Of a stretch of DNA of 57,811 nt, positions 48,139-57,327 are shown piece by piece (within the stretch, counting starts at the first letter, position 1; each line of letters opens with the position of its first letter). A program made the translations under genes and the position numbers. The stretch is from Rhizobiaceae bacterium (lineage in GTDB: Bacteria; Pseudomonadota; Alphaproteobacteria; Rhizobiales; Rhizobiaceae). The notes beneath the pieces are model-generated. The model was not told the origin of the DNA. It was given only the letters and a program-made list of their open reading frames with translations, and made no database searches. The stretch lies in NCBI GenBank assembly GCA_014238155.1, contig JABABQ010000073.1, positions 1 to 57,811 on the forward strand. Direction: 5' to 3'.

Positions 48139-49137
48139 ATGACTGGCAAAAGACCACAAGTTGTCGTCACTCGAAAACTACCGGATATTGTTGAAACGCG
48201 GATGCGCGAACTATTCGATACCGAGTTGAACATAGAGGACGTGCCCTTTTCCCAGCCCCAATTGGTTGCAGCGGTGAAAAGCGCCGATGTGCTGGTTCCA
48301 ACCGTCAGCGACAAAATCGATGCCGCCATTATCGCCCAGGCAGGCGAGCAACTGAAACTGATTGCCAATTTTGGTAATGGTACCGACAATATCGACATCA
48401 AGGCGGCTGCCGAAAAAGGTATCACCGTCACCAACACGCCCCGCGTTTTGACCGATGATACCGCCGATATGATCCTTGCCATGATGCTGGCCGTTCCCCG
48501 TCGTCTGGTTGAAGGCGCCCAAATCATGTCCAGCCCCGAAGGCTGGCCAGGTTGGTCTCCCAATTGGATGCTGGGCCGCAGAGTAACCGGTAAACGACTC
48601 GGGATTGTTGGCATGGGGCGCATTGGATCTGCCGTTGCCCGCCGCGCCAAGGCCTTTGGCATGGCCATTCATTATCACAATCCCCGCCGGGTCCATCCGC
48701 AACTGGAAGAAGAACTCGAAGCAACCCATTGGGAAAGTCTCGATCAGATGCTAGCCCGCATGGATATCGTCTCGATCAACTGCCCATTCACTCCAGCAAC
48801 CTATCACCTGTTGTCAAAACGACGTCTGAAACTGTTGCAGCCGGAAGCCTATATCGTTAACGCCGCCCGCGGCGAAATTATCGATGAAGAGGCCCTCATT
48901 GATGCGTTGGAAGCCGGCTCTGTCGCAGGTGCTGCACTTGATGTTTTTGAAAAAGAGCCTGCCGTGTCTCCACGAATGCGCAAACTGTCGCAGCAGGGAA
49001 AACTGGTCATGTTGCCGCATATGGGTTCCGCCACTGTCGAGGGGCGGGCCGAAATGGGTGACAAGGTAATCATCAACATCCGAACCGTATTCGATGGCCA
49101 CCGACCACCTGACCGGGTTTTGCCCGGCATAAGCTAA
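48139..49137 (+). CDS. D-isomer-specific 2-hydroxyacid dehydrogenase (glyoxylate/hydroxypyruvate reductase-like)
   Basis: This 332-residue NAD(P)-dependent enzyme has the cofactor fold GIVGMGRIGSAVARRAK, the catalytic Arg in IVNAARGEIIDE, Glu in DVFEKEPA and His in MLPHMGSATVEG. It interconverts a 2-keto acid and a D-2-hydroxy acid; glyoxylate or hydroxypyruvate is the most likely substrate. If so, it would help clear glyoxylate near the oxalate pathway, but that is inference. It is divergent from the SH3 gene. Confidence 0.9.
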   Translation: MTGKRPQVVVTRKLPDIVETRMRELFDTELNIEDVPFSQPQLVAAVKSADVLVPTVSDKIDAAIIAQAGEQLKLIANFGNGTDNIDIKAAAEKGITVTNTPRVLTDDTADMILAMMLAVPRRLVEGAQIMSSPEGWPGWSPNWMLGRRVTGKRLGIVGMGRIGSAVARRAKAFGMAIHYHNPRRVHPQLEEELEATHWESLDQMLARMDIVSINCPFTPATYHLLSKRRLKLLQPEAYIVNAARGEIIDEEALIDALEAGSVAGAALDVFEKEPAVSPRMRKLSQQGKLVMLPHMGSATVEGRAEMGDKVIINIRTVFDGHRPPDRVLPGIS

Positions 49138-49147
49138 AGCCAGCGAC

Positions 49148-49194
49148 GAGGCGACGAGGCGGCGAGGCGGCGAGGCGGCGAGGCGGCGAGCGAC
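49148..49194. repeat. GC-rich tandem repeat, 8-base unit
   Basis: Five units of GAGGCGGC (the first GAGGCGAC) run from 49148 to 49187, with a partial GAGCGAC after. It lies between two convergent genes, 10 bases after the dehydrogenase stop. A short GCTGG/CCAGC stem follows (49206-49222). Confidence 0.85.
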
Positions 49195-49223
49195 AAACGA
49201 CGAGATGCTGGCGAAATACCAGC

Positions 49224-50210
49224 TTAAATTGCGGCAACCACGCGACCGCGAATTTTTCCTTCAACAATATCCGTTGCCGCACCGATCAATTCGTCAAATC
49301 CGATTTCCGTCGTCAGACTTTCGAGTTTTCCCATATCAAGATCACTGGCCAACCGGCTCCAGGCTTCCTTGCGGACCGCAATTGGCGCCTGAACACTGTC
49401 AATGCCCAGCAGGCAAACGCCACGCAGGATAAACGGCATCACCGTTGTCGGCAGGTCAAATCCCTGGGCCAGACCGCAAGCTGCAACCGCACCACCATAT
49501 TTGGTTTGCGCCAATACATTCGCCAATGTGTGAGATCCTACGGCATCAACTCCGGCAGCCCAGCGTTCTTTACCCATTGGACGGCCCGGTTCGGACAATT
49601 CATTGCGATCTATGACTTCAGCGGCACCAAGGTTTTTCAGGAAATCGGACTCCTCCGGACGACCGGTTGAGGCAATCACTTCATAGCCCAGTTTAGATAG
49701 CAGCGAGATCGCAACAGATCCAACGCCCCCATTGGCACCGGTCACAACAACCGGGCCTCTTTCGGGCGTAATTTCGTGACTTTCCAATGCCATCACGCAC
49801 AACATGGCTGTGTAGCCAGCCGTACCAATGGACATGGCCTGCTTGGCTGACAGGCTTTCCGGGCGTTTGATCAGCCAGTCACCATTTACCCGCGCCCGCT
49901 CAGCATAGGCACCCCAATGGGTTTCTCCGACACCAAATCCATTGAGGATAACATTGTCGCCTTCTGAAAATTCCGCATGACTGGACTCGAGCACTTTACC
50001 GGCAAAATCAATCCCCGGAACCATCGGCCAGTGACGAACAACAGGAGATTTACCAGTGATTGCCAGGCCGTCCTTATAATTGACAGTGGTCGCCTCAACG
50101 GCAACTGTCACATCTCCTTCCATCAAATCCGCATCGCTTAGTTCGGTAACTTCAACGGATTGATTTTTGTCTTCATCGCGAGAAACAAGTATGGCTTTAA
50201 AATTCGACAT
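49224..50210 (-). CDS. acuI: Acrylyl-CoA reductase (AcuI/YhdH-type MDR oxidoreductase)
   Basis: This 328-residue zinc-free medium-chain reductase has the YhdH/AcuI pattern [20 protein letters not shown], then the NADPH motif [19 protein letters not shown] and the end GRVVAAI. AcuI reduces acrylyl-CoA to propionyl-CoA with NADPH and detoxifies acryloyl-CoA. The assignment to acrylyl-CoA is inferred by family. It follows lspA on the same strand by 14 bases. Confidence 0.88.
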   Translation of the reverse strand: MSNFKAILVSRDEDKNQSVEVTELSDADLMEGDVTVAVEATTVNYKDGLAITGKSPVVRHWPMVPGIDFAGKVLESSHAEFSEGDNVILNGFGVGETHWGAYAERARVNGDWLIKRPESLSAKQAMSIGTAGYTAMLCVMALESHEITPERGPVVVTGANGGVGSVAISLLSKLGYEVIASTGRPEESDFLKNLGAAEVIDRNELSEPGRPMGKERWAAGVDAVGSHTLANVLAQTKYGGAVAACGLAQGFDLPTTVMPFILRGVCLLGIDSVQAPIAVRKEAWSRLASDLDMGKLESLTTEIGFDELIGAATDIVEGKIRGRVVAAI

Positions 50211-50224
50211 GAATGATTCCTGAG

Positions 50225-50710
50225 TTATGTATCTGGTTCGGATTTGGATGATTTCGAGCGCAGCAGCAACAGTTCTTCGATCACGATCGCGATCGCGCCC
50301 ACAGTGATGTAACTGTCTGCGACATTAAACACTGCAAACGCCCATGTCTGCGTGTGAAACAGAAAAAAATCGATCACATGGCCCTGCGTCACACGGTCGA
50401 TCAGATTTCCCAGCGCTCCTGCAATCACGAATGCAAAACCAAGCGAGGCCAATTGCTGATCTGCAGGCACCCTGCGCCACAAAAACAGCATAAGACCCGT
50501 GATTGCCAATGTCAGCAAAACCAGACCGGTGCTGCCAAAGTCAGACAAAAACGAAAACGCAACACCGGTATTGTAGGTCAGATAGAGTGAAAAGAAGGGT
50601 AGAATTTCAACGCTTTGATGAAATGGTAATTGACCTTCAGCATACCACTTTGACAATTGATCAATGGCGATCAATGCCAACACAAACAGATACAGAAGTT
50701 TCCGCATCAA
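50225..50710 (-). CDS. lspA: Lipoprotein signal peptidase (signal peptidase II)
   Basis: This 161-residue inner membrane aspartyl peptidase cuts the signal peptide from lipid-modified prolipoproteins. Four membrane helices are expected. The two catalytic Asp residues lie in [10 protein letters not shown] and [12 protein letters not shown], which is diagnostic. Length is standard. Its ATG overlaps the preceding methyltransferase stop by four bases. The lipoproteins in this window (GH25 and DUF2799) would be substrates. Confidence 0.95.
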   Translation of the reverse strand: MMRKLLYLFVLALIAIDQLSKWYAEGQLPFHQSVEILPFFSLYLTYNTGVAFSFLSDFGSTGLVLLTLAITGLMLFLWRRVPADQQLASLGFAFVIAGALGNLIDRVTQGHVIDFFLFHTQTWAFAVFNVADSYITVGAIAIVIEELLLLRSKSSKSEPDT

Positions 50711-51573
50711 ACTGCTCCAATTTCCGGCAGTCTGTGGCGCCTTGCTTCAAACAACAAGATGCCGGTCGCAACCGCCAGATTTAGAGAATCTGCTGCACCT
50801 TCCATCGAAATCAATACAACATGATCGCATACTGCAGCCAATTCGTCGGTCAGTCCCTGTTGTTCGTTGCCCATCAACAGCACTTGGGGGCCCGTCGAGT
50901 AGTTGATCGAGCGGTGATCAACAGCGCCTTTCAAATGGGTTCCGATAACCGCGCCGCCCTGACGTCGATGTTCAACCGCAAAATCTGCAAATTGAGCCGC
51001 GGTCAATCGAACCAGACCGACATGAAACAGTGATCCCATCGTTGCCCGGACTGCTTCCAGCGCAAATGGATCGGTCGTTTCACCCACCAGCATAACGCCA
51101 CGCGCGCCCAGTGCATCGGCAGTGCGAATGATCGTCCCCAGATTGCCCGGGTCCCGCACCCGATCAAGTGCCAGCCAACAATCATCTTCTGAAAGGTTGA
51201 TCTGTGAAACATCGCTCAGCTTTTGCTCCACCACAGCAACAACGGCCTGCGGATTATCTCTGCGTGTGATCGATGTCAGCAATTTGTCACTTGTGATCAG
51301 CACATCGCCACCCCGCGCCCGGACGGTAACAGCCAGTGACTGGATTTTGTCCTTTTGCCGGTCATCATCCAAAAGTCGCCGACTATGCAGCAGGGTTCGT
51401 ACTGTCCAGCCCTTTTCCAACGCATCGGTCACAAGCTTCTGACCTTCCGCAAGAAATACGCCCTCCCGGTCACGGTTTTTCTTCATCGAAAGCGCTTTGA
51501 TCGACTTTATTCGCGGATTGGAGGGCGAAGATATATCTTCAACACGACCCGGACGGATGACAGGCTGACTCAT
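50707..51573 (-). CDS. TrmH/SpoU-family RNA 2'-O-methyltransferase
   Basis: This 288-residue protein has an N-terminal substrate-binding domain (ISSPSNPRIKSIKAL) and a SPOUT domain. The SPOUT motifs DRVRDPGNLGTIIRTADALG, LLMGNEQQGL and MEGAADSLNLAVATGILLFE are standard for TrmH-type ribose methylation of rRNA or tRNA. The target cannot be assigned. The ATG at 51573 overlaps the upstream methyltransferase stop (ATGA); a longer start adding three residues is possible. Confidence 0.92.
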   Translation of the reverse strand: MSQPVIRPGRVEDISSPSNPRIKSIKALSMKKNRDREGVFLAEGQKLVTDALEKGWTVRTLLHSRRLLDDDRQKDKIQSLAVTVRARGGDVLITSDKLLTSITRRDNPQAVVAVVEQKLSDVSQINLSEDDCWLALDRVRDPGNLGTIIRTADALGARGVMLVGETTDPFALEAVRATMGSLFHVGLVRLTAAQFADFAVEHRRQGGAVIGTHLKGAVDHRSINYSTGPQVLLMGNEQQGLTDELAAVCDHVVLISMEGAADSLNLAVATGILLFEARRHRLPEIGAV

Positions 51574-52640
51574 AAAACACATTCCGGCGAGACGAAGCGC
51601 GAGTACATCGATGTAGATAATGCACGACCGCCAGATTCGTGGCGCAGGATCAACTCTCCTGATTCAATTCGCCCTTCCATGCCGGTAAACACCTCCTGCA
51701 TGATTTCATGGATAGCAAAATGCGACGCCCTAATGGCGTAAGAAGTGAGCACTGTCATCAACGGATTTTTTGACTGCAGCGAACGCACAAGATCGAGCAT
51801 GTGCGGCAAATGGGTAAACAATTGCCAGACTTCCCCCTTCGGCCCGCGCCCATAGGCCGGAGGATCAAGCAGAATGACGTCATATGAGTTGCCTCGCCTT
51901 TCTTCACGCGCACAAAATTTTACGGCATCGTCGCAAATCCAGCGAATTGGTCTGTCCTCAAGACCAGCAAACAGTTGATTTTCGCGGGCCCAACCAATCG
52001 CCCGCTTCGACGCATCCACATGAGTGACTTCTGCACCGGCACGCGCAGCAATCAAAGAAGCAAGACCGGTATATCCAAACAGGTTGAGCATGCGCACCGG
52101 TCGGGTGGCGGAACCAATGGCTTTTTGCAACGCATGCCAGTGCGCCGCCTGTTCAGGAAATACGCCGGTATGACGAAATGAGGTAAAACGGCCAAAATAT
52201 TTCAGTCCATCGAAACTCATCGGCCATGTTTCTGCCAGATCATCGTGAAGATATTTCCACCGTCCCTGCCCTTCTTCATCGGTATCACCTGTAAAAACTG
52301 CATCAGCCTTCTGCCACTCGCTCGCTGCCAGTGCCGGCTGCCAAATTGCCTGTCCTTCCGGCCGTCGGATTAGCAGCGAACCATAACGTTCCAATTTTTC
52401 ACCATCACCGCTGTCCAACAGCGCATAATCAGCAGATGCAGGCGATTCCAAAACAACGCCAGTGGTCTCTTTCAGACGTTCTCCCTGATAGCGACGTCGA
52501 GGTGGCAGACTTTGCTCTGCAGCTTTCTTGGTATCGGCTTCGCCAGCTATCCGCTTGCTATCTGGAGCGACAGAGCCACGCCGATTTGCTTTTGACGATC
52601 GGTCAGACTTTCGGGCGGATTTGTAATGCGGTTTGGCCAT
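51570..52640 (-). CDS. Class I SAM-dependent rRNA methyltransferase, RlmI/RlmK-like
   Basis: This 356-residue protein starts with about 45 basic, disordered residues. The methyltransferase domain has the SAM motif LNLFGYTGLASLIAARAG, an acidic loop DASKRAIGWARENQ and the catalytic LDPPAYGRGPKGE. This matches the RlmI/RlmK group of 23S rRNA cytosine/guanine methyltransferases. Neither the base nor the position can be named. It is coupled to the TrmH-family gene, making a small RNA modification operon with lspA and acuI. Confidence 0.88.
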   Translation of the reverse strand: MAKPHYKSARKSDRSSKANRRGSVAPDSKRIAGEADTKKAAEQSLPPRRRYQGERLKETTGVVLESPASADYALLDSGDGEKLERYGSLLIRRPEGQAIWQPALAASEWQKADAVFTGDTDEEGQGRWKYLHDDLAETWPMSFDGLKYFGRFTSFRHTGVFPEQAAHWHALQKAIGSATRPVRMLNLFGYTGLASLIAARAGAEVTHVDASKRAIGWARENQLFAGLEDRPIRWICDDAVKFCAREERRGNSYDVILLDPPAYGRGPKGEVWQLFTHLPHMLDLVRSLQSKNPLMTVLTSYAIRASHFAIHEIMQEVFTGMEGRIESGELILRHESGGRALSTSMYSRFVSPECVL

Positions 52641-52760
52641 TGTACCGCTTTACCCGCTTCCAGAGGCATCGCAAACCCCACAATTGAGCTGAATTACCTT
52701 GTTGACGGCCAATCAGCCTGTTAGTTCAGTTGAGCAACACGTTTTTAGGAGTTCCGCACT

Positions 52761-53204
52761 ATGGAAATGAAGGGTACCCACCTGATACAGGCTTCAAGAG
52801 AGACCGTATGGGCCGCTTTGAACGACCCGGACGTGCTGCGGGTCTGCATTCCTGGTTGCAAAGAACTCGAAAAAAAGTCCGATACCGAGCTTGCGGCGAC
52901 CGTCGTCACCAAAGTCGGACCGGTCAAGGCAACGTTCAAAGGTGAGGTTACGCTTGAAAATCTCAACCCCCCAAACAGCTATTCAATCGTTGGAGAGGGC
53001 AAAGGTGGCATTGCCGGATTTGCCAAGGGTGGTGCCAATGTCAGCCTGTCAGATGCTGAAGGCGGCACCCAGCTCGACTACGAAGTTGATGCCAAAGTCG
53101 GAGGAAAACTGGCGGCCCTGGGATCACGCCTGATAGATTCAACTGCCAAAAAGCTGGCAGGCGAGTTTTTCACAAAATTCTCTGAACATGTCGGGGGCAG
53201 CTGA
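52761..53204 (+). CDS. CoxG-family SRPBCC protein
   Basis: This 147-residue protein has the SRPBCC (START-like) fold and the pattern of the carbon monoxide dehydrogenase subunit G family: ASRETVWAALNDP, VLRVCIPGCKELE and the Gly-rich AKVGGKLAALGSRLIDSTA. In Cox operons CoxG anchors the enzyme at the membrane, but many single copies occur without CO dehydrogenase. No coxSML genes are in the window. A MoxR ATPase of the same gene world lies 3 kb away, which may be coincidence. Confidence 0.85.
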   Translation: MEMKGTHLIQASRETVWAALNDPDVLRVCIPGCKELEKKSDTELAATVVTKVGPVKATFKGEVTLENLNPPNSYSIVGEGKGGIAGFAKGGANVSLSDAEGGTQLDYEVDAKVGGKLAALGSRLIDSTAKKLAGEFFTKFSEHVGGS

Positions 53205-53218
53205 ATCGATTTCAAAAA

Positions 53219-53596
53219 TCAGGCAGCCTTGGAAGGTGGTGCGAGACCCAGTGCGCTCAGTGCTTTTTGCTCTTCGGTGACATTTTCATCAGTAGCCTGC
53301 GCACGCTCAGCCTGTTTTTGTGCCTCAAACGACTGCTTTGTCGCCTCAACCTTATGAATTCTGGCCTGTTTGCGATGCTTGCCCTGGGTCACCCAAGTGG
53401 CAAAACTGCCCACCACCATGCCAACAAACAAGGTGGCAAACAACAAAGAAAACAGCGGCAGACTAAATTCGTACAGCGGCGCGGTGCCAATCTGAGGTGG
53501 GATTGATACGCTGACCATTTGACGGTTTGCTACCGCCAGAGCGATCACAACAATTCCAACTGGAACAAAAACCAACAATGCAGCAATACGTTTCAT
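53219..53596 (-). CDS. lapA: LapA-family (DUF1049) inner membrane protein
   Basis: This 125-residue protein has two membrane segments (residues 4-25 and 45-65) and a basic coiled C-terminal tail, the layout of LapA, which helps control lipopolysaccharide synthesis. The IgaA-like loop VANRQMVSVSI is typical. Residues after 75 are charged and helical. It follows ihfB by 145 bases. The position beside sppA and ihfB is common in Rhizobiales. Confidence 0.8.
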   Translation of the reverse strand: MKRIAALLVFVPVGIVVIALAVANRQMVSVSIPPQIGTAPLYEFSLPLFSLLFATLFVGMVVGSFATWVTQGKHRKQARIHKVEATKQSFEAQKQAERAQATDENVTEEQKALSALGLAPPSKAA

Positions 53597-53740
53597 GTCA
53601 TGCGTCCAAGCAAGGTTTCATCGGTCCGGAGTTCAACCTGTCATCGTCAGTCGGCCAGAGCCGTTCAGGTTTCATTATCAATGCCCGGCGCCAAAGATCC
53701 TGTGGCTCGCGCAATATGAGCAATGCGACCCCGTGGGTAC

Positions 53741-54025
53741 CTATTTGGGTGCGTTAAGACGGTCGCGCAAGTCCTTGCCGGTCTTAAAAAACGGAACCCA
53801 CTTTTCTTCGACTTCCACGCGTTCTCCAGTGCGCGGGTTGCGGCCAATTCGCGCGCCGCGGTTTTTGACAGAAAATGCGCCAAATCCGCGCAATTCCACC
53901 CGGTCCCCTTTTGCTAGCGCCTCAGTAATTTCGTTCAAAATGGCGTTAACGATTATCTCAACGTCGCGCTGATAAAGATGGGGATTTTGCTCGGCTATGG
54001 TCTGCACAAGACTGGATTTGATCAT
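53741..54025 (-). CDS. ihfB: Integration host factor subunit beta
   Basis: This 94-residue DNA-bending protein shows the HU/IHF fold: [20 protein letters not shown], the beta-arm region [20 protein letters not shown] and the [14 protein letters not shown] end. It pairs with the alpha subunit. The frame is open further upstream, but the ATG at 54025 gives the family start. It lies downstream of sppA on the same strand. Confidence 0.95.
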   Translation of the reverse strand: MIKSSLVQTIAEQNPHLYQRDVEIIVNAILNEITEALAKGDRVELRGFGAFSVKNRGARIGRNPRTGERVEVEEKWVPFFKTGKDLRDRLNAPK

Positions 54026-54162
54026 ATTAAATTCTCCTCTGCACAACACCGCTGACAATATGTCGTTAAGACGACCTGTTCTCCCGGGTCAGCCGCCATC
54101 TCGATGTTCCGCACCTTAATTGTTAATGACAGGACATGCGGCCTGTCAATTCGCAACAGGCT

Positions 54163-55128
54163 CTATTTGTGCCAAATCGATAATAAACCATCAAGAAACA
54201 GGCGCTTAGGCACGATTGCAGGTAAATCGTCGGGATTCAGAGCGGTAATTGCTGTTATGTCGCCCTGGGCGATGCGCTGCCACACCCCTTGCAATGACAA
54301 GAAATCCTTCGATGGATCCACCGGTTTCCAGTCTTTGATCTCCAGATCCTTGTCCAGACCCTTTTGATCCACCAACCACGCCTTGGCCACCGATTCCCCT
54401 CCCAATGCGTCGATCAGCTTGTTCTCAAGGCTGCGGTCACCAGAATAAATGCGGCCGTCAGCCAGCACCAGAACTTCAGTCCGTGACAGGGGCCTGCGCT
54501 CGGTTACCAGATCAACAAACCAGTTATAGCTGTCAGCAATCAGCTCTTCGATGACTTCTTCCGCACCCGGTGGTGGCAAATGAAAGGGCGAGGGTTCAGC
54601 CTTCAGAGGCGACGACTTGATTTCTTCCAGAGAAACGCCAATTTTTTCGAGCAGCCGAGACGCCTGTGGGTACTGAAAAATAACGCCGATTGAGCCGACG
54701 ATTGACGACCTGCGTGCCACAATATGATCGGATCCCGCAGCGATCATGTATCCAGCAGACGCTGCAAGCGACTTGACGCTGCTCACGACCGGCTTTTGTT
54801 CTGCCACCCCACGCACAGCTTCAAATATTGCCTCGCCCCCTGCGGTCGTCCCTCCCGGTGAATTGATCGACAATATAACGCCCTTAACGTCTTCCTCGTC
54901 CTTGATCCTGTCGAGCATCTCCAGCAGGTAGCGATCTTCATATATGGTTCCTGAAATCGACACCCGCGCGATATGCTCACCGGGCTTTGTCACGCCGTTT
55001 AAGGCCCCGGAAGCAGACAGGGTGGCAATAATGGCGAGAACCAATACCAGCAGGGCTGCGACCCGCCAGAATGTCAGTTTTCGGCGCAATCTGCGACGAT
55101 CCAGAACTGCGTCAATATCAAGCGCCAT
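54163..55128 (-). CDS. sppA: Signal peptide peptidase SppA (36 kDa type)
   Basis: This 321-residue Ser/Lys protease has one N-terminal membrane helix (WRVAALLVLVLAIIATLSAS). The catalytic Ser lies in KSLAASAGYMIAAGSD and the Lys in KSSPLKAEPSP. It degrades signal peptides after cleavage. The short form, lacking the duplicated half of E. coli SppA, is the usual alphaproteobacterial type. It precedes ihfB. Confidence 0.93.
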   Translation of the reverse strand: MALDIDAVLDRRRLRRKLTFWRVAALLVLVLAIIATLSASGALNGVTKPGEHIARVSISGTIYEDRYLLEMLDRIKDEEDVKGVILSINSPGGTTAGGEAIFEAVRGVAEQKPVVSSVKSLAASAGYMIAAGSDHIVARRSSIVGSIGVIFQYPQASRLLEKIGVSLEEIKSSPLKAEPSPFHLPPPGAEEVIEELIADSYNWFVDLVTERRPLSRTEVLVLADGRIYSGDRSLENKLIDALGGESVAKAWLVDQKGLDKDLEIKDWKPVDPSKDFLSLQGVWQRIAQGDITAITALNPDDLPAIVPKRLFLDGLLSIWHK

Positions 55129-55285
55129 GATGGTTCCTGTCCAAGCTCAAATTCGGGTCCGGCCAATGACCCCTAGATATGTCTCAAAAGCAGATGTGGC
55201 AAGCCGTAACAAGCGCTGTCGAGTTGACAACATTATGAAGATACACACGGCACTTGCCTGCCAGTGAAACTTTCCACTTCGCAAA

Positions 55286-55323
55286 CAAAAAGGCTGGCAA
55301 CAAATCTGTTACCAGCCCTTTTT
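55286..55323 (-). terminator. Rho-independent terminator beside the repeat element
   Basis: GGCTGGCAAC pairs with GTTACCAGCC (one C-A mismatch), flanked by A and T runs of five or more. It lies 295 bases beyond the stop of the peptidoglycan-binding gene, with the 269-bp element in between, and could originally have terminated that gene. Confidence 0.75.
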
Positions 55324-55331
55324 CTAAATTG

Positions 55332-55600
55332 GAGCCGTTCACGGTTAAATGGAACCATTCTGAAGAAACGCTTTTGTGACAGAACCAAGTAAAGGATCGC
55401 CGGTCGTATCGGGTATACGTCCAAGATCCATTGCGCCGGTCATGGCGCAAAAGCGTCCTTCCCGAAGGGTTTGCGATTGGCGGACGCCCAAAGTCGAGCC
55501 GCCCTTGCCCGATGCGAGGGCATCGCGCTGCGTGCGTCTCACCTCTGGATCATCTCGCCAATCACAAACAGAATTAGCTCCATTTAATCGTGAACGGCTC
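55332..55600. repeat. 269-bp element with about 31-base imperfect inverted ends
   Basis: The left end GAGCCGTTCACGGTTAAATG (55332 on) and the right end, read on the minus strand as GAGCCGTTCACGATTAAATG (55600 down), match for about 31 bases with a few differences. Inside on the minus strand a 14-codon frame (55583-55539) overlaps a 65-codon frame starting GTG at 55542. Neither resembles a known protein, and no transposase is present. A third copy of the end sequence is at 43897. No clear target duplication is seen. It fills most of the 489-base gap between sppA and the next gene. Confidence 0.7.
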
Positions 55601-55617
55601 TAGTCCATAGCTTCAGA

Positions 55618-56163
55618 TCAGCCGAACCAGCCTTTGATCTTTCCCCAGACAGATTTTTTTGGTGCAGCTTCAGCTGAACCCTTCACTGCATCTGCCCCAT
55701 CGATTTCGGGGAGATCTTCACCATCAAAATGCTCTTCATCAGCCGTCACTTCAGCCTTTTGGATCACATCCTCAGTAACAACTGCAGCAAATGACTTCAT
55801 CTTCGACAGAGTTGCAGGACCGGCCATGCCATCAGCCGCAAGTCCATTGGCTTCCTGAAATGCCATAACCGCCTTTTTGGTGCCGGGTCCAAACCGGCCA
55901 TCCGCATCGACGCCCAGATCCGCCTGCATCGACTTTACCGCCGACCCGCGTGATCCGACCCGAAGCAGTACCAGTTCGTGCAGCCCCATGGCAGTAAACG
56001 TGTCGGGGCCGGCAATGCCGTCAACCGCCAGGCCATGAGCCTTTTGATAGTCTTTCACAGCCCGTTCCGTGCCGGGCCCAAAATCCCCATCAGCCCCGAT
56101 ACCCAAAGCTTTCTGCAGGCGTTTAACCGGAGCGCCCTTCAGGCCGCGTTTCAAAATTGACAT
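55618..56163 (-). CDS. Peptidoglycan-binding domain protein (two PGB1 repeats), no signal peptide
   Basis: This 181-residue protein has two peptidoglycan-binding type 1 repeats (about 4-60 and 66-122), each with a DG-FGPGT-A pattern (GADGDFGPGTERAVKDYQ; VDADGRFGPGTKKAVMAFQ). An acidic linker and a basic end PKKSVWGKIKGWFG follow. There is no signal peptide, so export by Sec is not predicted. The amphipathic tail may bind a membrane or partner. Function is unknown. It lies next to the 269-bp element. Confidence 0.85.
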   Translation of the reverse strand: MSILKRGLKGAPVKRLQKALGIGADGDFGPGTERAVKDYQKAHGLAVDGIAGPDTFTAMGLHELVLLRVGSRGSAVKSMQADLGVDADGRFGPGTKKAVMAFQEANGLAADGMAGPATLSKMKSFAAVVTEDVIQKAEVTADEEHFDGEDLPEIDGADAVKGSAEAAPKKSVWGKIKGWFG

Positions 56164-56361
56164 ATTAGTCTCCTACTTGGTTAGGCCATAAACAAAGATT
56201 CAGCTGGTAATTTGCCCAGAATACGCCCAGCCACTGCATCTGCCACCTCATACATGACGTTGGGGAAGAAAATATTCAAGCTGTATTTCGTTCAGACATT
56301 GCTCTTTGCACCTTTGCTGCCCTAAATAGCCGCCAAATTGTGCAAGCGGACGAATGACCTC

Positions 56362-57219
56362 ATGAAATTTACCGGTACCGCTTCTTATGTCGCAGGCCCC
56401 GACCTGACCACTGCCGTCAACGCCGCCATCACCCTTGAACGCCCCCTGTTGGTGAAGGGCGAGCCTGGCACCGGCAAAACCGAACTGGCCAGACAGATTG
56501 CTGACTCTCTTCACCTGCCAATGCTGGAATGGAACGTCAAATCGACCACCAAAGCGCAGCAGGGCCTGTATGAATATGACGCCGTTTCCCGCCTGCGCGA
56601 CAGTCAGTTGGGCCAAGAAAAAGTCCACGACATCCGCAACTACATCAAAAAGGGTAAATTGTGGGAGGCTTTTGAGGCCGACCAGAAAATCGTCCTGCTG
56701 ATTGACGAGATCGACAAGGCAGATATCGAATTTCCCAACGATTTGCTGCAGGAACTCGATAAGATGGAGTTCTATTGCTACGAGCTCGACGAGACCATTG
56801 TCGCCAAAAACCGGCCCATCGTCATCATCACATCCAACAATGAAAAGGAACTGCCTGACGCATTTCTGCGCCGCTGTTTCTTCCATTATATCGCCTTTCC
56901 CGAAGCCGATGTGCTGAACCGGATTGTTGAAGTCCACTATCCCGGCATCAAGCAAAATCTGGTGCGCGAAGCACTGACCCAGTTTTACGAGATACGCGAA
57001 ACGCCGGGCCTGAAAAAGAAGCCCTCCACGTCTGAAGCGCTGGACTGGATTCGCCTGTTGGTGGCCGACGATGTCGACCCGGCAACCCTGCGCGACAAGG
57101 CGACCAACGCGCTGCCCAAACTGCACGGCGCCTTGCTCAAAAACGAGCAGGACGTGCATCTGTTTGAACGCCTAGCCTTCCTCGCCCGTTCCCAGGCCGG
57201 CGGCGGCGGCCGCCGCTAG
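56362..57219 (+). CDS. MoxR-family AAA+ ATPase
   Basis: This 285-residue AAA+ protein has Walker A GEPGTGKTE, Walker B VLLIDEIDKAD and sensor 1 IVIITSNNEKELPDAFLRR. MoxR ATPases act as chaperones or metal-insertion helpers and usually pair with a VWA-domain protein (CoxE-like). The frame opens at a TTG at 56338, but the ATG at 56362 (MKFTGTASYV) is the family start. The expected VWA partner is not found in the window; a repeat structure of about 590 bases follows, and a start with a strong ribosome site appears at 57809. Confidence 0.92.
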   Translation: MKFTGTASYVAGPDLTTAVNAAITLERPLLVKGEPGTGKTELARQIADSLHLPMLEWNVKSTTKAQQGLYEYDAVSRLRDSQLGQEKVHDIRNYIKKGKLWEAFEADQKIVLLIDEIDKADIEFPNDLLQELDKMEFYCYELDETIVAKNRPIVIITSNNEKELPDAFLRRCFFHYIAFPEADVLNRIVEVHYPGIKQNLVREALTQFYEIRETPGLKKKPSTSEALDWIRLLVADDVDPATLRDKATNALPKLHGALLKNEQDVHLFERLAFLARSQAGGGGRR

Positions 57220-57225
57220 CGGCGG
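57210..57225. repeat. Perfect GC palindrome across the moxR stop
   Basis: CCGCCGCTAGCGGCGG is a perfect 16-base palindrome centred on the moxR stop region. There is no T run, so it is unlikely to be a plain terminator. The following bases remain very GC-rich to about 57250. Confidence 0.6.
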
Positions 57226-57327
57226 CGGTGGTGGCGACGCGCGGCGCGCGGCGAGCTACAACTTCTTATCTCAGAGGCACCATCGCCGGGGGCATTGGGA
57301 TGGATTATGTTCTGGCCTCGAGTTTTT

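Noticed and set aside
56248-57159. 303-codon open frame on the minus strand opposite moxR
   Set aside because: The plus-strand frame has full AAA+ motifs; the antisense product has no recognisable motif and is an artefact of codon bias.
52761-57219. A carbon monoxide dehydrogenase accessory cluster from CoxG and MoxR
   Set aside because: No coxS, coxM or coxL gene is present and the two genes are separated by unrelated housekeeping genes.
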